Of a stretch of DNA of 15,735 bases, positions 1 through 7,720 are shown one piece after another. The notes below the pieces were generated by a model. It had not been told where the DNA came from and did no database searches. It was given only the letters and a program-made list of their open reading frames with translations. Numbering within the stretch: the stretch's first letter is position 1; every line of letters begins with the position of its first letter. A program made the translations under genes and the position numbers. Origin of the DNA: BNXB01 sp031548005 (GTDB taxonomy: Bacteria > Bacteroidota > Bacteroidia > Bacteroidales > Azobacteroidaceae); assembly GCA_031548005.1 (NCBI GenBank), contig JAVBRK010000053.1, positions 1 through 15,735 on the forward strand, written 5' to 3'.

Positions 1-38
1 TTTTGTCGTAGTAGCCGGCGCTTTTATGTTTCCCATAG

Positions 39-569
39 TTACATACTTTTCATTGTTGTTATCAGATTGGACACTATTTTATCAACATCTGTACTGTTCA
101 AAAGTTGTTCGGCATCAAAAACCAACTTCGCCTGACGATAAAACGGCTCCCTTTTTTCGAGGCTTTGAGCTATAAAAACTTTCAGTTCCGCTCTATCTTT
201 ATTTTTGATCAGCGGACGATTATGCTTCGCATGAACCAACCTTCCGGCCAACTCGCTTTCCGAAACCTTCAGGTAGACAGTCAATCCGAACTCGTTCATC
301 ATTTTCATATTATCAAAAAAACACGGGGCTCCACCTCCTGTCGACACGACGACATTCTCAAAACCGGAAATTTCTTCCAGGGCCCGGCGCTCGATCTCAC
401 GAAACCCGGTTTCTCCCTTGTCCTCAAATAATTGTCCGACGGATCTCCGGTACCGGTTTTCGATAAACAGATCGACATCGATAAACTGCAAAAGCAGCCT
501 TTCCGCTAAAAGTTTCCCGATGGTCGTTTTTCCACTACCCATGTATCCGATCAAAAAAATTCTTTTCAT
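39..569 (-). CDS. aroK: Shikimate kinase
   Basis: This is an ATP-dependent cytosolic enzyme that phosphorylates shikimate at the 3-hydroxyl in the chorismate (aromatic amino acid) pathway. The 176-residue length is normal for the family. The Walker A P-loop GYMGSGKT lies at residues 8-15. It is followed by the FIDVDLFIE segment, with the acidic residues expected for Mg and shikimate binding, then by FREIE. The substrate-binding TGGGA motif is near residue 78, NRPLI lies in the lid region, and REPFYRQA is the usual C-terminal adenine-contact motif. All key motifs are intact. The gene is divergent from the RNase H gene, and a TAATTTTG box on its strand (586-593) lies 17 bases before the ATG. 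The 38 bases downstream to the window edge show nothing I can assign. Confidence 0.95.
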   Translation of the reverse strand: MKRIFLIGYMGSGKTTIGKLLAERLLLQFIDVDLFIENRYRRSVGQLFEDKGETGFREIERRALEEISGFENVVVSTGGGAPCFFDNMKMMNEFGLTVYLKVSESELAGRLVHAKHNRPLIKNKDRAELKVFIAQSLEKREPFYRQAKLVFDAEQLLNSTDVDKIVSNLITTMKSM

Positions 570-585
570 TCTTCCGAGTATATCG

Positions 586-593
586 CAAAATTA
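586..593 (-). promoter_or_regulatory. Bacteroidales -7 box for aroK
   Basis: On the minus strand this reads TAATTTTG, matching the Bacteroidetes -7 consensus TAnnTTTG. It lies 17 bases upstream of the aroK ATG. I see no clear TTTG -33 box, so the assignment rests on the -7 box and its position. Confidence 0.5.
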
Positions 594-614
594 CAATATT
601 TGTAATAATTATTG

Positions 615-622
615 TATTTTTG
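615..622 (+). promoter_or_regulatory. Bacteroidales -7 box for RNase H gene
   Basis: TATTTTTG matches TAnnTTTG and ends 18 bases before the ATG at 641. A -33 TTTG at normal spacing is not evident. The box overlaps a possible TTG start at 620, which argues that translation begins at the later ATG. Confidence 0.5.
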
Positions 623-640
623 CAAGCTATAAATAGGAAT

Positions 641-1264
641 ATGTCCAAAAAAAAATATTATGTTGTCTGGAAAGGAGTCGAACCGGGGGTTTATGTAACC
701 TGGATCGATTGTAAGCGTCAGATAGATAATTACGAAGGCGCTTTATACAAGTCTTTCGATTCAAAAGAAATGGCAGAAAAAGCATATTCGGAAAGGCCCT
801 GGGAGCATATTGGAAAAGCCGGAAAAAATAAGGCAGCAACTTATTTCATGACAGAAGGTATAATCCGCAACAGTCTGGCGGTAGATGCCGCCTGCTCTGG
901 AAATCCCGGAAAAATGGAGTACCGGGGAGTTCATGTCGACAGTAGAACAGAGATTTTTCATGTCGGTCCCTACGAAAAAGGGACGAACAATATCGGAGAA
1001 TTTCTGGCGATCGTGCATGGTCTGGCCTGGTTGAAAAAAAATAACATCGACTTGCCTATTTATTCCGACAGTGTCAATGCCATGCTTTGGATAAAAAACA
1101 AGCAATGCAAAACAAAATTGCTTCCCTGCGAAGAGAATGCCCCGGTATTTGAATTGATTACCAGGGCTGAAAATTGGCTGCGGAACAATACTTACAGTAC
1201 CAGAATCCTGAAATGGGAAACTGCGAAGTGGGGAGAAATCCCGGCCGATTTCGGCAGAAAATAA
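641..1264 (+). CDS. rnhA: Ribonuclease H1 with N-terminal hybrid-binding domain
   Basis: This enzyme cleaves the RNA strand of RNA-DNA hybrids (R-loops, Okazaki primers). Residues about 4-50 form the hybrid-binding (viroplasmin-like) domain, with the typical YYVVWKG start and a GxxxxxF..KEMAEKAY end. Residues about 75-207 are the RNase H fold, with catalytic acids D82 (AVDAACSGNPG), E120 (NNIGEFLAI), D143 (YSDS) and D203 (PADFGRK), so the DEDD set is complete. The ATG at 641 is preferred over an in-frame TTG at 620, because the TTG lies inside the promoter box and the domain begins right after the ATG. Length is 207 residues. The next gene follows after 32 bases and may be co-transcribed. Confidence 0.93.
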   Translation: MSKKKYYVVWKGVEPGVYVTWIDCKRQIDNYEGALYKSFDSKEMAEKAYSERPWEHIGKAGKNKAATYFMTEGIIRNSLAVDAACSGNPGKMEYRGVHVDSRTEIFHVGPYEKGTNNIGEFLAIVHGLAWLKKNNIDLPIYSDSVNAMLWIKNKQCKTKLLPCEENAPVFELITRAENWLRNNTYSTRILKWETAKWGEIPADFGRK

Positions 1265-1296
1265 CAGGTAGAACAATCCACCCCCTAACAAAAAAA

Positions 1297-2922
1297 ATGG
1301 AAATTGATCGGAAATTATTTACAGAAAGAAAATGGGCTTTTATCCTGATAGGGATGGTCACCTTCTTCATTCCCATGTTTTATTTCTGGGCAGATAATAT
1401 CAACATGCACGATAAATGTATGGCCGGGCTCACCTGTTTCGTTATTTTTATCGCACTTTGTACCATCGACCTTTTTCTGAAAAATAAGGGAGAGAAAATA
1501 TACCTGAGTATTCTGTTCGCCTTGTCGGTGGTCCCGAATATGATCGTCTGGGGGTATCTCTACATATCGCAACTCTGCATGAAACGGGATATGTTCTGGG
1601 TCATATACAACACCAACACCTCCGAATCGATCGAGTATTTCGGGGATTTTATCTCGTGGGGAGTGATATCGGTTACTATTATTTACATTGCTTGCGGAGC
1701 CTATTGTATCTGGAAAGCAGACTCAAAACAGAGCCTTCCACTCAGGAAATACCTGTTTCTGTTTATTTTTGTTGCAGCCACTATTCTGACGAGTATTGTC
1801 CTGCAATATACAGTCCAGGCTATTCCCACTTTCGATTTTTACAAAAGTGGAGTGCTTTACTGGAGGGAGAACCAGATTTTTCAACAGGAAAAAGAATTGA
1901 GGAAAAATCTTAAGATGGAGGTCGAATGCACCCTGCCGGAAGCCGACCGGGTTTTTGTAGTCATCCTGGGAGAATCCACTTCCGTTCGCCATATGAGTTT
2001 ATATGGTTATCACCGGGAAACAACACCATCGATGGACTCGGTCAGAAACGAACTGGACGTATATACCGATGTCGTTACCCCGGAAACCCATACTTTCGGA
2101 GCCATGCAAAAGATCCTGACTTTCGCCGACCATAAGCATCCGGAGTATTTTAAACAAAAACCCTCTATCGTGGAAGTATTCGATGCTGCAGGATTCGAAA
2201 CTTATTGGATATCCAACCAGCCCTCTATCGACAAATGGGGAGGAAGTTACGGAATTATCGCCCAGGAATCTGAACACCTGTACGACCTGAGCCCTTTTAA
2301 GAAAGACGACGAAATCGTGTTGCCGTACTTAGAAAAAGTTCTGAACGATACGATCAGAGGAAATAAAATGATATTCATTCATCTATGGGGCAACCATCAT
2401 GCTTATGATTGCCGTTACCCCGATGAATATGAATATTTCGACCACAAAAAAACTCATGACCTTCCGGGCCTGGGATTCAGGGATGAAGACATGAAAACAA
2501 CCATCGACAGTTATGATAATTCAATCCGGTACGGAGATTTTGTTTACAGCTCCATTCTGAAACAAATCAAAGCAACAGGCAAACCGGCCTATTTGCTGTT
2601 CTTTTCCGATCATGGAGAGGAAGTGTACGATACCCGCGATGCCGTCGGGCATCACATGGCCAATGTTTATCCGTGTCAGGCTCAGATTCCGTTCGTATTG
2701 TGGAGATCCGACAAGTACAAGGAAGAAATGCCCGGATTGGTCATCAATACCTCCCGTCCCTACACGACAGAAAACGTCATTTTCTCGATTTCCACCCTGA
2801 GCGGATTGAAATATAAAGAGTATAAGCCGGAAAAAAGTATTTTCTCCACAGAATATACAATCCCCGAAAAACGGATTGTCAGAACCGAAAATTATGAAGA
2901 TATTCTGAAAAAAGTAAAATAA
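1297..2922 (+). CDS. Phosphoethanolamine transferase-like membrane sulfatase-fold protein (EptA/CptA type)
   Basis: This family transfers phosphoethanolamine from phosphatidylethanolamine to lipid A or LPS core sugars on the periplasmic face of the inner membrane. The 541-residue protein has five hydrophobic segments (about 12-32, 42-61, 68-92, 118-138, 151-175), then a soluble domain of the alkaline phosphatase/sulfatase type. Visible active-site motifs are LGESTSVRHMSLYGYHRETTP at the nucleophile (residues 224-244, GEST at 225-228), HLWGNHHAYDCRYP (362-375) and SDHGEE (437-442), the last being metal-binding. The GEST variant and LYGYHRETTP resemble the CptA branch, which acts on core heptose, but the acceptor cannot be read from sequence. 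The ATG at 1297 is chosen over an upstream TTG at 1174 lying inside the RNase H gene. The GT2 gene starts six bases after its stop, so both may modify the same glycan. Confidence 0.85.
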   Translation: MEIDRKLFTERKWAFILIGMVTFFIPMFYFWADNINMHDKCMAGLTCFVIFIALCTIDLFLKNKGEKIYLSILFALSVVPNMIVWGYLYISQLCMKRDMFWVIYNTNTSESIEYFGDFISWGVISVTIIYIACGAYCIWKADSKQSLPLRKYLFLFIFVAATILTSIVLQYTVQAIPTFDFYKSGVLYWRENQIFQQEKELRKNLKMEVECTLPEADRVFVVILGESTSVRHMSLYGYHRETTPSMDSVRNELDVYTDVVTPETHTFGAMQKILTFADHKHPEYFKQKPSIVEVFDAAGFETYWISNQPSIDKWGGSYGIIAQESEHLYDLSPFKKDDEIVLPYLEKVLNDTIRGNKMIFIHLWGNHHAYDCRYPDEYEYFDHKKTHDLPGLGFRDEDMKTTIDSYDNSIRYGDFVYSSILKQIKATGKPAYLLFFSDHGEEVYDTRDAVGHHMANVYPCQAQIPFVLWRSDKYKEEMPGLVINTSRPYTTENVIFSISTLSGLKYKEYKPEKSIFSTEYTIPEKRIVRTENYEDILKKVK

Positions 2923-2928
2923 CGACTC

Positions 2929-3717
2929 ATGAAAACTGCGCTACTGATCTCGACCTATAACTGGGAAACTGCATTAAACCTGGTATTTAAGGGTTTGAAG
3001 CAACAAACCGTGCTTCCGGACGAAATTCTGATTGCCGACGACGGGTCGAGGGAGGAAACCGGGGAATTGATCCGGAAGTTTCAGACTGAAATCTCCGTTC
3101 CGGTTAAACACTTCTGGCAGGAGGATAAAGGATTCAGAAAAGCGCTCATATTAAATAAGGCCATTGCAGGAACCGATGCCGGTTACATCATCCAGACCGA
3201 CGGCGACTGCATTCCGGAAAAGCATTTTATCGAAGATCACCTATCGCACAGGCTTCCAAATACCTACCTTTTCGGTTCCAGGGTCAATATCCGGAAAGAA
3301 TATATGAACGCGATCATCGAATCGCAAAAAGCCAACTTCAATTTCTGGTCCAACGAAATCAAAAATAAAACACGAGCCATCCGTTCCGGATTCCTCTCGG
3401 AAAGATATCAGCCCACTCACGAAATTTCTTCTAAAATACGGGGATGCAACTTATCTTTCTGGAGAAAAGACCTGATTGCTATCAACGGATACAACGAAGA
3501 TATGGAAGGATGGGGCCGGGAAGATTCCGATATGATTATCCGACTGCATAACAACCACATAAACGGCAGAAGATTACGCTATGCCGGTATCGTTTTCCAC
3601 CTGTACCATAAAGAGTCTTCCCGTGAACATCTCGAAATCAATGACAAAATTGAAAAAGCAGCCAAAGCAAAAGGGACTACCTGGTGCGAAAATGGAATTT
3701 CGAAATACCTATTGTAA
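2929..3717 (+). CDS. Family 2 glycosyltransferase with galactosyltransferase-type C-terminal motif
   Basis: This is an inverting cytosolic GT-A glycosyltransferase. The 262-residue protein starts with the fold-typical LLISTYNW, then EILIADDGS (residues 32-40, nucleotide-binding acids) and the QTDGDC segment (DGD at 91-93, the metal-binding DxD). The region RGCNLSFWRKD followed by GYNEDMEGWGREDSD (187-201) is the C-terminal motif of the Glyco_transf_7C type, where the ED pair is expected to serve as catalytic base. No membrane segment is seen. Donor and acceptor are unknown. Related Bacteroidales proteins are usually annotated as LPS core glycosyltransferases. The gene is six bases downstream of the phosphoethanolamine-transferase-like gene and converges on the GT9 gene that begins the opposite-strand cluster, 21 bases away. 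Confidence 0.85.
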   Translation: MKTALLISTYNWETALNLVFKGLKQQTVLPDEILIADDGSREETGELIRKFQTEISVPVKHFWQEDKGFRKALILNKAIAGTDAGYIIQTDGDCIPEKHFIEDHLSHRLPNTYLFGSRVNIRKEYMNAIIESQKANFNFWSNEIKNKTRAIRSGFLSERYQPTHEISSKIRGCNLSFWRKDLIAINGYNEDMEGWGREDSDMIIRLHNNHINGRRLRYAGIVFHLYHKESSREHLEINDKIEKAAKAKGTTWCENGISKYLL

Positions 3718-3738
3718 TGGGAAGTAAAAATGTTATTT

Positions 3739-4791
3739 TCATGGCTTCAGATACTTTGTCAGCATGGGCTCTAATCGTCCCCAGACTTCATCGACGGTAA
3801 TCTGGTCGAACTTTTCTTTGAACGACAGACCTTTATCATTTCCTTTTTCTGAAATATCCGAAGGTTGAATCCCCTGAAACCGTTCACAGGCATTGGGGAG
3901 CCATTGTTCCCGGCTTATTCCGGGAGGATAAATAGCAAACGAAGGAATATCCAGGGCTTGCGAAATATGCCGCGGCCCCCCTTCATTTCCGAATAAAAAA
4001 CCGGACAAGCCGATCATAGCCGCCAACTCCCGGAGGTTTCCGGCTTCGATATTCATAAATATACGGGAATCGCTGTTCATTTCGTGGTGCAACTGCCGGG
4101 CCAGAACTTCTTCTTCTTTTCCCCCGAAGTTGAATATCAACTGGGCGTCGTACCGGTCGATAATCCGCCGGAGAATTTCTTTCATCCGCCCGCTATCCCA
4201 CATTTTATGCACTAAACGGGTCACCACCGTGCAAATAACGACCGGACGGGAAAAATCAATTCCCTGAGCCTGCATATAGTTTTTAAAATCCTTTTTCTCC
4301 CGATCGGTTACATAGACTTTAAAAAAGCGTTCATACTTTACATCAAATGACTTTTCAAGCGGTTTCAGCAACATCAGAGTCTTGGTCACCTCGTCTACCA
4401 CCCCTTCATTATCGACCCGGTAATTATGCAGGATCCCATTGTAGCACTTTTTTCTTCCGATCCGGTAAGGCGTACTCAATGAGTACAGGCTGAACCACAA
4501 CGTTTTGACAGTCGACCGGCAGTCGACAATCAGGTCGTACCTTCCGGCTTTCATCACTTGCTTCACTTTTTTAGTATATGCTCCAAGTCCATCCATATCC
4601 TTATTACTGAACCGGATGATATGATCGATATCCGGGTGATGTTCGAAAAGCGTGGCAATACCCTCATTCAATACATAATCGATAACAGCGCCGGGAAAAG
4701 TTTTCCTGAGAGATGAACAAAGGACGGTAGAGATCACGGCATCGCCGACTCTCCGGAACCGGATCACCAATATTTTTTTTATGCTTACCAT
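3739..4791 (-). CDS. GT9 heptosyltransferase-family glycosyltransferase (divergent)
   Basis: This is a GT-B fold enzyme of the ADP-heptose:LPS heptosyltransferase family (WaaC/WaaF/RfaQ group), expected to add a sugar to the LPS inner core at the cytosolic face. The 350-residue protein starts with KILVIRFRRVGDAVISTVLC (residues 6-25), the usual N-terminal acceptor-domain motif with the catalytic-loop GDAV. The family donor-site motif appears as FGNEGGPRHISQAL (267-280), where most members have a GNDTGPMHLA-like sequence. This departure suggests a different donor or a divergent subgroup. It is the last gene of the minus-strand operon, 34 bases after the CDP-glycerol-phosphotransferase-like gene, and converges with the GT2 gene. 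I see no hairpin terminator in the 21-base gap. Confidence 0.82.
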   Translation of the reverse strand: MVSIKKILVIRFRRVGDAVISTVLCSSLRKTFPGAVIDYVLNEGIATLFEHHPDIDHIIRFSNKDMDGLGAYTKKVKQVMKAGRYDLIVDCRSTVKTLWFSLYSLSTPYRIGRKKCYNGILHNYRVDNEGVVDEVTKTLMLLKPLEKSFDVKYERFFKVYVTDREKKDFKNYMQAQGIDFSRPVVICTVVTRLVHKMWDSGRMKEILRRIIDRYDAQLIFNFGGKEEEVLARQLHHEMNSDSRIFMNIEAGNLRELAAMIGLSGFLFGNEGGPRHISQALDIPSFAIYPPGISREQWLPNACERFQGIQPSDISEKGNDKGLSFKEKFDQITVDEVWGRLEPMLTKYLKP

Positions 4792-4825
4792 TTTAGTGTA
4801 AACTTAAGGTTACAATCGTACTCAG

Positions 4826-5872
4826 CTATTTTCTCTTGATTTTGCCAAATTTTTTGATACTCTGATATTTTCTCCAGAGATTCAGTTTCCGCTCCCGGGG
4901 GACTCCATGACGTGAAATATAATCTTCCACGGCGGCAAACATCCTTTGTCCCACTTTTCCATCCAGGTAGGGGTCATAATTATCGATAACCCACTTCCTT
5001 TTCCGGGTATATTCGTCCGTCCCGGCCCGCTCGAAAGCATCCTGCAGGTCGTTTGCCTCCCGGATATCGAGCCAGTACTGCTCATCGGCTACATTTTTAT
5101 AGGTGATCACCGGCTTATCGAGCAATAAAGCTTCATATAGAGCCGACGATGTATCGCTGATCATCAGATCGCAGGCAATGATATACTTCGTAATGCTGTG
5201 ATCGTCGATCCAAACCAGATGATTGTGCTCCTCCGCCAGTTGCTTGTATTCGTCCACCCATTCTTTCTTAGTCAACGGATGGAACTTCATCAGGATCACC
5301 ACGTCATTCTTATCTGCCAGAGTTCTCAAAGCGGTTTTCAGTTCCGGCAACGACGTCAGCGATGGAGAGAAAGTCGGGGCATACAATACCACCTTGCTCC
5401 TTTGATGCTCCTCCAGCAACTGCTTTTTATAATCATCGAAAGCATGCAGATTTTCAAAAATCCAATCCTGCCGGGGCCATCCGGTCTCGACAACTTCAAA
5501 ATCCTTGTACTTCAACGCTAATTTCCGGAAAACCGTTGTAAAAAAAGGACCTTGCGTCAGGTACATATCCAAGTAGCGCCGGATCACCCAGTGGTCTTTC
5601 TTTTCGGCTGCATAACCATGAAATATCTCAGCTTTCACTCCCGGAAGATAATAAGGGACAATATTTCCCGGAACAAATACCGCATCCGGCGAAAAATCGT
5701 ATGTTTGTTGTATGCTGTTGGTCCACCGGACCTCCCCTTTCAGAGGAAAATCAGAAATGTTCCGGGCGTCTACGAACCACAATACTTCGTGGTTCTGCCT
5801 GTCGGCCTCCGTTTGTAATGGAGATAAGATACTGATGGCGTATTTATGTTCACAAAAAAGGACGATTTTCAT
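4826..5872 (-). CDS. CDP-glycerol glycerophosphotransferase-family protein (TagB/TagF-like)
   Basis: This family transfers a phosphorylated alcohol from a CDP-activated donor to a sugar or polyol, with release of CMP. It is best known from Gram-positive teichoic acid synthesis, and Gram-negative members occur in LPS and capsule loci. In 348 residues I see IFHGYAAEKKDHW (83-95; the His is the family's catalytic/base motif HGxxxK), LYAPTFSPS (163-171), ILMKFHPL (193-200) and MISDTSSALYEALLLDKPVITY (237-258). These are the GT-B CDP-binding signatures of PF04464. There is no signal peptide or clear membrane anchor, so it probably acts on the cytosolic side. It starts two bases after the cytidylyltransferase stop, suggesting it uses that enzyme's CDP product. 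Glycerol itself is not implied. Confidence 0.82.
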   Translation of the reverse strand: MKIVLFCEHKYAISILSPLQTEADRQNHEVLWFVDARNISDFPLKGEVRWTNSIQQTYDFSPDAVFVPGNIVPYYLPGVKAEIFHGYAAEKKDHWVIRRYLDMYLTQGPFFTTVFRKLALKYKDFEVVETGWPRQDWIFENLHAFDDYKKQLLEEHQRSKVVLYAPTFSPSLTSLPELKTALRTLADKNDVVILMKFHPLTKKEWVDEYKQLAEEHNHLVWIDDHSITKYIIACDLMISDTSSALYEALLLDKPVITYKNVADEQYWLDIREANDLQDAFERAGTDEYTRKRKWVIDNYDPYLDGKVGQRMFAAVEDYISRHGVPRERKLNLWRKYQSIKKFGKIKRK

Positions 5873-5874
5873 GA

Positions 5875-6609
5875 TTATTGCAGGTTTGAAGGAATTTTTT
5901 CACAGGCTGTACGGAAATCTTCAACCGTATCCAATTCCATCGAAAATAATGCTGTGATATCGACCGGATAAAATGCAGCTCCCTGGGAGATAATATTTTC
6001 GAAAGCCGCTTCGTAAAAAACATTCACCTGTTGATCTTCCAGAATCATCCGGTCTAATTCTGCAAATAAGACTTTCAAAAACCCGGACGATATCCGCTCG
6101 ATGCCCACCGATTCTCCGATTGCCTTTTCGACCGGACAGGTTTTACTGATCTCCGTGATCTTCCCGGATACCGGGTCTGTGATCACTTTTATTTCTTCTT
6201 CTCCCAATTCATGGACGTTCAACGCCAGACAATCGGGATCAGGCGATTCGAGTAATTTTTTGATGACGCCGGGATCAAATAAGATATCGCTGTCGAGCAG
6301 CAGGACATTCCGGCCCAGTACTGCCTCTTTAGTCATCCACAGGGAATATATATTATTGGTCGATTCGTACCGGTCGTTATGAATGAATTCAATGCTCAGT
6401 TGCGGGTACCGGGAAGTCATGAACGATTCGATCATTTCTTTCAGATAACCGGTCACGATTACGAGTTCAGTAATCCCGTTCTCCACGAGCGCGTCGACAG
6501 TTCTTTCCAGCAACGACCGGGTCCCTACTTTAAGCAGGCACTTCGGAGTGTGGTCTGTCAGAGGACGCAGACGGGAGGCAATTCCTGCAGCAAGGATAAC
6601 GGCTTTCAT
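5875..6609 (-). CDS. LicC-like nucleotidyltransferase (probable CTP:phospho-alcohol cytidylyltransferase)
   Basis: This enzyme is likely to join CTP and a small phosphorylated alcohol to form a CDP-linked donor. The 244-residue protein begins with VILAAGIASRLRPLT (residues 4-18), the nucleotide-binding loop, with an Ala where many relatives have the second Gly. TPKCLL follows at 21-26. STNNIYSLW (83-91) is typical of the phosphocholine/aminoethylphosphonate cytidylyltransferase branch rather than of sugar-1-phosphate enzymes. LLLDSDILF (103-111) carries the metal-binding Asp pair. Its start codon overlaps the stop of the PLP enzyme by four bases, and the CDP-alcohol phosphotransferase-like gene starts two bases after its stop. 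Translational coupling and a shared pathway are therefore likely. The true substrate (phosphoethanolamine, serinol phosphate, phosphocholine or glycerol phosphate) is not readable; no licA/licB-type choline genes are present here. Confidence 0.83.
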   Translation of the reverse strand: MKAVILAAGIASRLRPLTDHTPKCLLKVGTRSLLERTVDALVENGITELVIVTGYLKEMIESFMTSRYPQLSIEFIHNDRYESTNNIYSLWMTKEAVLGRNVLLLDSDILFDPGVIKKLLESPDPDCLALNVHELGEEEIKVITDPVSGKITEISKTCPVEKAIGESVGIERISSGFLKVLFAELDRMILEDQQVNVFYEAAFENIISQGAAFYPVDITALFSMELDTVEDFRTACEKIPSNLQ

Positions 6610-7676
6610 TCTATCCGGGTATTTCGGGAGGTTTCTTCTATCGTCCCAATCACAAGCTCGTTGATCTGACGGGTTCCCAGCGTGATCCGCATATACGATT
6701 GTAATCCGTCGTCGTTCAGGAACTTGATCACCAGATCTTTCTTTTCAAATGCCTCCTGAAGCTGCTTCCGGATCGCCTCCGGATACTTCACCAACACAAA
6801 ATTGGCATCCGAATGATACACCTTAAAACCAGGCAAAGGATTCAGTCGTTTTTTATACTGCTCTTTATCCTCATCCATCAGGGCTTTTTTCTCCCGGTAG
6901 AAATCCGTCGACTGCAACGCAGCGATCCCGATTTTCTCCGAAAGTTTATTGTAACCTAAATACATGGTACTGAATCCGCCAAATTTTTTCAGCGATTCGC
7001 CCATAAAAGCATAACCCAAACGGAGTCCCGGCAACCCGTAAAACTTGGAAAAGGTGCGGATGCTTATTATATTGGGAAATTCCTTCAGCAGAGTAGCCAC
7101 ATGATCAATATTCCCGGCATCGTAAGAAGCATAAGCCTCATCGAGCGCCACCATCGTATGGCTGCCAACGCTCGATACAATATCTTTTATTTCATTGAAT
7201 GACAGAGAATTTCCGGTCGGATTATTCGGACTCGCCAACAGGAGCATATCCGGATTTTCCTTTTCGGCAATCCGTTTGATTTCTGCGATATCGTATTTGA
7301 AATTATATCCGTCTTCATACAACGGATACATAATAGTCTGGCCGTTTACTTCCTCGGCAATCGATTTATAATACCACCAGGAATAGGTAGGGATGAGTAT
7401 TTTACGTTGCTGATGTCCCTGACTCAGAAAACAATGAATCACCGATTTGAGAATATCTTCCGCCCCATACCCCAGCACGACATTCGACTCCGGAACGCCA
7501 TACATACGCCCTATAAACTCAGACAACTCGCTTTTTATCCCCTGCTGGAAACAACGGGTATAACTATTAAACTCCTGCGGGGAAAATTCCCGGATAGTTT
7601 GTTCCACCAATGGAGCAATTCCGTAGCTATATTCATTCCGATCCAGATATATTAATTTCCGGTTGGTATCATTCAT
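6606..7676 (-). CDS. HisC/CobD-like PLP-dependent aminotransferase or decarboxylase
   Basis: This is a fold-type I PLP enzyme of the histidinol-phosphate aminotransferase group. In 356 residues I see SPNNPTGN (149-156), VALDEAY (176-182, cofactor ring Asp), TFSKFYGLPGLRLGY (208-222, Schiff-base lysine K211, phosphate-binding Arg) and YMRITLG near 328-334 (substrate-carboxylate Arg). No histidine-biosynthesis genes are nearby. Instead it overlaps a cytidylyltransferase by four bases. HisC-like enzymes in Campylobacter capsule loci are known to make ethanolamine phosphate by decarboxylating phosphoserine, or serinol phosphate by transamination. Either reaction would feed the next gene. A TATTTTTG promoter box lies 24 bases upstream of the start. 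The fold assignment is strong, while the reaction is inferred from context. Confidence 0.85.
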   Translation of the reverse strand: MNDTNRKLIYLDRNEYSYGIAPLVEQTIREFSPQEFNSYTRCFQQGIKSELSEFIGRMYGVPESNVVLGYGAEDILKSVIHCFLSQGHQQRKILIPTYSWWYYKSIAEEVNGQTIMYPLYEDGYNFKYDIAEIKRIAEKENPDMLLLASPNNPTGNSLSFNEIKDIVSSVGSHTMVALDEAYASYDAGNIDHVATLLKEFPNIISIRTFSKFYGLPGLRLGYAFMGESLKKFGGFSTMYLGYNKLSEKIGIAALQSTDFYREKKALMDEDKEQYKKRLNPLPGFKVYHSDANFVLVKYPEAIRKQLQEAFEKKDLVIKFLNDDGLQSYMRITLGTRQINELVIGTIEETSRNTRIE

Positions 7677-7700
7677 ATGCGTTATTTAAAAAATCAGACA

Positions 7701-7708
7701 CAAAAATA
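7701..7708 (-). promoter_or_regulatory. Internal -7 box before the PLP enzyme
   Basis: On the minus strand this reads TATTTTTG, a full TAnnTTTG match, in the 44-base gap between the GT4 stop and the PLP-enzyme ATG. Spaced 21 bases upstream is TTTTA, a partial -33 (TTTG) match. It could give the last four genes their own transcription. Confidence 0.5.
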
Positions 7709-7720
7709 CGAAATATTTTT

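Noticed and set aside
105..431. Plus-strand open frame opposite aroK
   Set aside because: It is a shadow of the shikimate kinase gene, whose motifs are complete on the minus strand.
620..640. TTG start extending the RNase H protein by seven residues
   Set aside because: The TTG overlaps the TAnnTTTG box, and the hybrid-binding domain begins just after the ATG at 641.
1174..1296. TTG start extending the phosphoethanolamine-transferase-like protein by 41 residues into the RNase H gene
   Set aside because: The extension overlaps conserved RNase H codons and adds no family sequence; the ATG at 1297 directly precedes the first membrane segment.
5875..6609. Calling the nucleotidyltransferase a sugar-1-phosphate enzyme such as RfbA or RmlA
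   Set aside because: The NNIYSL motif, short length and CDP-alcohol transferase neighbour fit the LicC-like branch better.
6606..7676. Calling the PLP enzyme HisC of histidine biosynthesis
   Set aside because: No other his genes are nearby, and it overlaps a cytidylyltransferase within an LPS cluster. The family includes decarboxylases and other aminotransferases.
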